This document shows, one piece after another, positions 60,656 through 64,000 of a stretch of DNA of 64,000 nucleotides (position 1 is its first letter; every line of letters begins with the position of its first letter). The stretch spans positions 99,325-163,324 of the forward strand of contig NZ_MDET01000058.1 in NCBI RefSeq assembly GCF_002075885.1. The letters are read 5' to 3'. This stretch comes from Manganibacter manganicus. Lineage in GTDB: Bacteria > Pseudomonadota > Alphaproteobacteria > Rhizobiales > Rhizobiaceae. The notes under the pieces are model-generated. The model did no database searches and was not told where the DNA came from. It saw only the letters and a list, made by a program, of their open reading frames with translations. The position numbers and the translations under genes are program-made.

Positions 60656-60907
60656 TCAGCCCTGCGGCACCACGATCTCCGTACGGCGCGGACGCTGCCC
60701 GTCCTTACCCGGAACCAGAACGACAATGACGCAGACCTGCTGCCCGCCGCGACTGCCTTGCGAGGCCTTGGCCAGCGTGCCGCCCTTCTGCGCGGCCACC
60801 TGCTGGCCAATGGCATAGCAACTCGCAGCCAAGGTCGGCGGCGTGGCAAAACCAAGCGCGCACAAGGCCAAAATAGCCGAACGAATGAGGGGACCAGGCC
60901 GTTTCAT
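60656..60907 (-). CDS. Small periplasmic protein, possible FeuN-type inhibitor
   Basis: This 83-residue protein has a signal peptide (LIRSAILALCALGFATPPTLA) and a mature domain of about 55 residues (ASCYAIGQQVAAQKGGTLAK, then GQQVCVIVVLVPGKDGQRPRR) with two cysteines that could form a disulfide. GGAAGG upstream supports the start. It precedes feuP and feuQ on the same strand, the position in which Sinorhizobium carries a small periplasmic FeuQ inhibitor, FeuN (known from the literature). Synteny, size and export fit, but I cannot compare sequences here, so the name is withheld. Confidence 0.7.
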   Translation of the reverse strand: MKRPGPLIRSAILALCALGFATPPTLAASCYAIGQQVAAQKGGTLAKASQGSRGGQQVCVIVVLVPGKDGQRPRRTEIVVPQG

Positions 60908-61026
60908 GCTGCCTTCCTACCGCATCCGTGCTGAACACGATATGAATGTCGGCTTCATCAGCTTGCTCCCTCCCGAAGATCAACTCATGGATCGGGACTG
61001 AATGTCCAATCCGCTCGGCGGGAAGC

Positions 61027-61233
61027 CTAGCCGATCCTATGCTTGGCCGACAACCGACCAAAGACCGCGATCAGTCCGGAAACGGCGCTGACGGCCTGCA
61101 ACATCGTGTCGGTAAAGGCCGAGCCGTCGAATCCGTCGAGCGGAATGCCGGTGAGACCAGCGGCTCCGGTGATGATGGTAACGATCGAGGCCCAGATGGT
61201 TCTGGAAAGATACCAGGGTTTTACTGCCGTCAT
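61027..61233 (-). CDS. Small membrane protein, holin-like
   Basis: This 68-residue protein has one hydrophobic segment near residues 13-31 (TIWASIVTIITGAAGLTGI) and a second near 45-58 (MLQAVSAVSGLIAVFGRL), ending in a basic tail (SAKHRIG). AAGGAG lies upstream of the ATG. Phage and GTA-like clusters often carry holin-like proteins of this shape, and the gene directly follows the GTA megatron remnant on the same strand. That role is inferred from context and shape only. Confidence 0.6.
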   Translation of the reverse strand: MTAVKPWYLSRTIWASIVTIITGAAGLTGIPLDGFDGSAFTDTMLQAVSAVSGLIAVFGRLSAKHRIG

Positions 61234-61262
61234 TCTTGCTTCTCCTTCTGCTTGGTTGAGTT

Positions 61263-62105
61263 TTAAAACGTGAAGCTGCGGTGCGCCGGCAGACCCCAGC
61301 CGACGGCTGTGCTGAACTGGCGCACGGTGATCTCGATTTCAGGTGGCAAAGCCGCGAAGTCGTTCAGGATCGCGGCCTGCGGATAGAGCCAGCGCGGTGC
61401 GTCGACCATTTCGGTTCGCAGCACGGGACCGCCAGGCGCGGCGATCTCCAGCCGGTATTGTTCGACGGCCTCGCCGAGCGGGATTTCGCTGCCCTGCCAA
61501 CTGTCTCCGCCGATACGGCTGCGCCTGATCCATGAAAACGCAAGATCGGCGCCCATCCATCGCGCCTTGAGATGGACCGGCGAAAACGGCAGCAAGGCAC
61601 GTAGGCCGCCGGTTTCCGCCACGGTCAGGAAATTGTCGTCGGACAGGTCGGAAGCTGACGGGCCGATGCGCCAATTGAGCAGGAGCCCGATTTCGCTGGC
61701 CTGCAATCCCGCCGGCACGACCGCATCGTCCAGCACAACGAAGTCCGCGCCAGTTAGTGCGCCTGCCAGCATGGCATCGTCCGTGCCCAGTTGCCCGCGG
61801 ACGAGGCCGGAAAGACGCCATGCCTGCGGCGTCACTTCCTCGGCGGTCTGGAACTGGACGATCTCCCATGCGCCCGAAGCCGAACGGATCGCCGCCGCAT
61901 TGGCGCCATTCAGCAATTGCGCCATGGCGACGCTGACCACTTCAGCATCGAACAGTTCGACGCCGATCGTGCTCGACCGGTCGACCCGTCCCATGGAACC
62001 CGGCGGCAGCGGCTCGATCAGCCGGCCGAGCCGCGCCGGTCTGGCGACCACCCCGCGCGGGGCAAAGCCGGTATCCTGCGGCGACACATAGAGCGATTGG
62101 CTGCG
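61263..62105 (-). pseudogene. GTA megatron (gp15-like) protein, C-terminal fragment
   Basis: This is the C-terminal part of a baseplate/receptor-binding megatron protein. After the TAG at 62106-62108 the frame continues in phase: the next codons read RSQSLYV, then a GTG and SPQDTGFAPRGVV. It runs for 280 codons to VGWGLPAHRSFTF. This region resembles the conserved C-terminal domain of GTA/phage host-specificity proteins. A downstream GTG at 62085-62087 might allow a separate fragment, but the natural reading is one interrupted protein, so I treat it as a broken gene. Confidence 0.75.
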
Positions 62106-63277
62106 CTATGGCTTCTGCCAGGCGGCGACGCGAAACTGCTGTTGCGCCTCGCCTTCACCGATGCCCATCGGCAGGTCGAGGAACAGGGCATGAGGCTGCC
62201 CGGTGACGATTGCCGGCACCGGCATGACCGGTCGGGAAACATCCCGCCAGGGTGCGGGCAGGCAAACGCCGGCCTGCCGGGCCGAGACCTTTCGTGCCAG
62301 GCCGTCCTCGATCTCCGTCACCAGAAAATCGGACGGACTGCCGGAGGAAGGCAGGCGGACAATCGCGCCGGGCGCGATGTCGGCGTTCGGCTGCGGCACC
62401 GAGAAGGTGAGCGTCTCGCGCCGAACCCAGATGCGGTCGAGCCAATCCTCCAGAAGTGCTGACGCCTGGCCCTTTTCAAGCACGCCGGGGAAAGAGAGGT
62501 TTTTCTGGCGGCTGCCCTTTGCGCCCAATCGGTATCGTCGCGCCGTTCCCGCCTGATAGTCGCGGAAGGGATCGGTGAAGCCGAGCAGCGCCTCGGCCGG
62601 CAGATCATGGTCGGGCGCACGCACGCTTTCGACCATCGGCCCGCTGTCGCCGAGAACGAGTTCCGTAACCTCCAGCGCCGGCGCACGCCTTGTGCGGCCA
62701 TGCCGGAAGACCAGTTCGCCACCCTCCTCGCTGACGATCAGATCGAAAATATCCATCAGCGGCTCAAGCGCGGCGCGCGCCGAGGTCGGGTCGGAGACCG
62801 CATAGCCGCAAACCGTGCCCTCGACCGCTTCCACGCGTGCCGGCGGCTGGCCGTGATCGGCCAATATGGCGTTGATGAGCGAACCGAGATCGGGATTGGC
62901 CAGCCGGCCGTTCAGCCAATGGCCATGGCTCCAGTTGGCGCTATCGGACCAAAGATCGCTGCGCATGGGAAAAGCCGGAAACGGTCGCGCATCCCAGGCC
63001 CAGAGATAAAGCCGATCCGGGTCGACCATCGGCCCGCCATAGACGGGCGAGGCCGGATTACCGGAGCTTCCGGACTGCCAATGATCCAGATGCGCCTCGA
63101 TGTAGCGGCGCTGCGCGATGTCGGAACGCCCGCCATGCGAGAAATACGGCAAGGCGCTTTCCACAGACTTCGGATCGGGAAAGACATTCGGCTGGTTCGG
63201 CCCCTTGTCCACCGCCGGGCAGCCGAATTCGGTGAACCAGATAGGCTTGCCGGCCGGCACCCATGCCGTCGGGCTAG
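62106..63277 (-). pseudogene. GTA megatron (gp15-like) protein, central fragment cut by IS
   Basis: This part contains the glycoside-hydrolase TIM-barrel-like region seen in GTA gp15 proteins (TAWVPAGKPIWFTEFGCPAVDKGPNQ, PYFSHGGRSDIAQRRYIEAHLDHW, LYLWAWDARPFPAFP). It ends in QKP followed by TAG, with the coding frame continuing beyond. The IS5-family element starts at about 63278, so the N-terminal part of the protein, if still present, lies on the other side of the element outside the window. The MSPEPSPT beginning of the open frame is IS-derived or at the junction, not a native start. Confidence 0.78.
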
Positions 63278-63293
63278 GCTCAGGACTCATTGA

Positions 63294-63727
63294 TTATATC
63301 CAGAAGATGACGGCTGCTGCGATGCAGATTGCCGAGAAGAAGGTGTGTGCGCACCGGTCGTATCGGGTTGCGATGCGGCGCCAGTCCTTGAGCTTGGCGA
63401 ACAGGTTCTCAACCTTGTGGCGCTGGCGATAGAGTGCCTTGTCGTAGGCGTATGGGACCTTGCGGCTGCGGCTCGACGGAATGCAGGGTTTGATGCCGCG
63501 TGCTTCGAGTTCGGTCCGGAACCAGGCGCTGTCGTAGCCGCGATCGGCGATCAGGTGTGAAGCGCTCGGCAAGGCGTCGAGCACCATGCGGGCGCCCTTG
63601 TGGTCGCTCATCTGGCCTTCCGACAAAAGCAGGATGATCGGCCGGCCTTCACCGTCGCAGACGGTGTGGAGCTTGGAGTTCAGCCCACCCTTGGTTCGCC
63701 CGATACGACGGGGAACATCCCCCTTTT
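63294..63727 (-). CDS. IS5-family transposase, OrfB part
   Basis: This is the DDE core after the frameshift. It reads RTKGGLNSKLHTVCDGEGRP, the second Asp in ASHLIADRGYDSAWFR, and the catalytic Glu in YRQRHKVENLFAKLKDWRRIATRYD. It ends in VIFWI with a TAA stop at 63294. The frame is open up to 63911, but residues before the slippery stretch duplicate OrfA sequence in another phase and are not native. Given its intact motifs, the element may still be active. Confidence 0.85.
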
Positions 63728-64000
63728 GAGCAGGCTCGCCGCCGTGCGATGAGCCTTCAGATGCGTCGCGTCGATCATGATGCGCTCGGGTTTCGGTCCT
63801 TCTCCGGCAAGCCCTGCGAAGATACGGTCGAACACGCCCATCAGACTCCAGCGGATGAAACGGTTGTAGAGCGTCTTGTGCGGGCCGTAGCCAGCCGGCG
63901 CATCCTTCCACTGCAGCCCGTTGCGGATCACGTAGACGATGCCGCTCACCACCCGCCGGTCGTCAACCCTCGGCACCCCGTGCGACAGCGGGAAGAATGG
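63680..64000 (-). CDS. IS5-family transposase, OrfA part (open at window end)
   Basis: The frame is open at 64000 and reads PFFPLSHGVPRVDDRRVVSGIVYVIRNG-like sequence, the N-terminal DUF4096 domain of IS5/IS427 transposases. It then contains the first catalytic Asp in RIMIDATHLKAHRTA and runs out of phase just after SLLKRG. An AAAAGGGGG stretch at 63719-63727 is where the reading frame moves to OrfB, probably by programmed -1 frameshifting. Confidence 0.85.
   Translation of the reverse strand, partial: PFFPLSHGVPRVDDRRVVSGIVYVIRNGLQWKDAPAGYGPHKTLYNRFIRWSLMGVFDRIFAGLAGEGPKPERIMIDATHLKAHRTAASLLKRGMFPVVSGEPRVG

Larger units (their letters stand above)
63278..64000 (-). mobile_element. IS5-family insertion sequence (truncated by window end)
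   Basis: The left boundary is set near 63274-63281, where the GTA frame ends and GGCTCAGGACTCATTGATTA begins, the probable terminal repeat. The element encodes a two-ORF DDE transposase of the IS427-type arrangement. The far end and target duplication are outside the window. It interrupts the GTA megatron gene. Confidence 0.85.

Noticed and set aside
62106..62108. TAG as a recoded sense codon or a natural boundary between two genes
   Set aside because: No readthrough signal is visible and the second fragment has only a weak GTG. A nonsense mutation is the simpler reading.

Overview
The window looks like chromosomal DNA of a Hyphomicrobiales (Rhizobiales) alphaproteobacterium, probably Brucellaceae or Phyllobacteriaceae. 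The basis is gene content and order: a pair of Omp2-family porins, the rpoZ/smpB/dapA neighbourhood, an isovaleryl-CoA/methylcrotonyl-CoA leucine degradation locus, the block pepN / histidine kinase / glnE / two-component pair / degP / ccmHFEI / feuQP, and remnants of a gene transfer agent (GTA). The DNA is GC-rich, so long antisense shadow ORFs are common. The species cannot be named from this sequence alone.

Region by region. 1-5950: a PotABC-like ABC importer (ATPase cut by the window start, two permeases) converges on an operon with a Tat-exported solute-binding protein and two Gfo/Idh/MocA dehydrogenases; this is probably one uptake-plus-oxidation system split over two strands. 6029-12547: rpoZ, an NYN-domain protein, a family 5 uracil-DNA glycosylase, a 0.9 kb structured non-coding stretch with repeats, smpB, dapA and a soluble lytic transglycosylase. 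12554-17356: a tyrosine recombinase, two divergent Omp2 porins with almost identical 5' ends, and tRNA-Ser(GCT) between them. Two near-identical ~120 bp repeats bracket the recombinase plus one porin. 17460-26078: an aminotransferase, a glycoamylase-like (probable beta-glucan hydrolase) gene, isovaleryl-CoA dehydrogenase, an inserted hicAB toxin-antitoxin pair, both methylcrotonyl-CoA carboxylase subunits and an alpha/beta hydrolase. 26248-33487: a LivJ-like binding protein, a Sel1-like small protein, a GST, AMP nucleosidase, and two DUF922 putative secreted zinc proteases around a membrane EEP-family protein.

33565-46663: a 79 bp tandem triplication at the 3' end of ETF:quinone oxidoreductase, then that gene, a secreted protein, a family 4-like uracil-DNA glycosylase lacking two iron-sulfur ligands, an XRE/MmyB regulator, a DMT transporter, an orphan molybdenum-hydroxylase large subunit, pepN, and a PAS histidine kinase with a PleC/DivJ-like phosphoacceptor domain. 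46764-60907 is a long minus-strand block: glnE, a two-component pair, degP, the cytochrome c maturation operon, a lipoprotein, feuQ, feuP and a small exported protein that may be FeuN. 61027-64000: a holin-like protein and the 3' end of the GTA megatron gene, split by an in-frame TAG and cut by an IS5-family element that runs off the window.

Themes linking the genes: branched-chain acyl-CoA oxidation (isovaleryl-CoA dehydrogenase with ETF-QO), envelope homeostasis (porins, DegP, FeuPQ, lytic transglycosylase, beta-glucan-type hydrolase) and nitrogen regulation (GlnE). No complete unknown defence or mobile system was seen. The most unusual signals are the 79 bp triplication, the excisable-looking recombinase/porin segment, the decaying GTA gene, the hicAB insertion inside the leucine locus, the possible FeuN and the structured 8.2 kb intergenic region.
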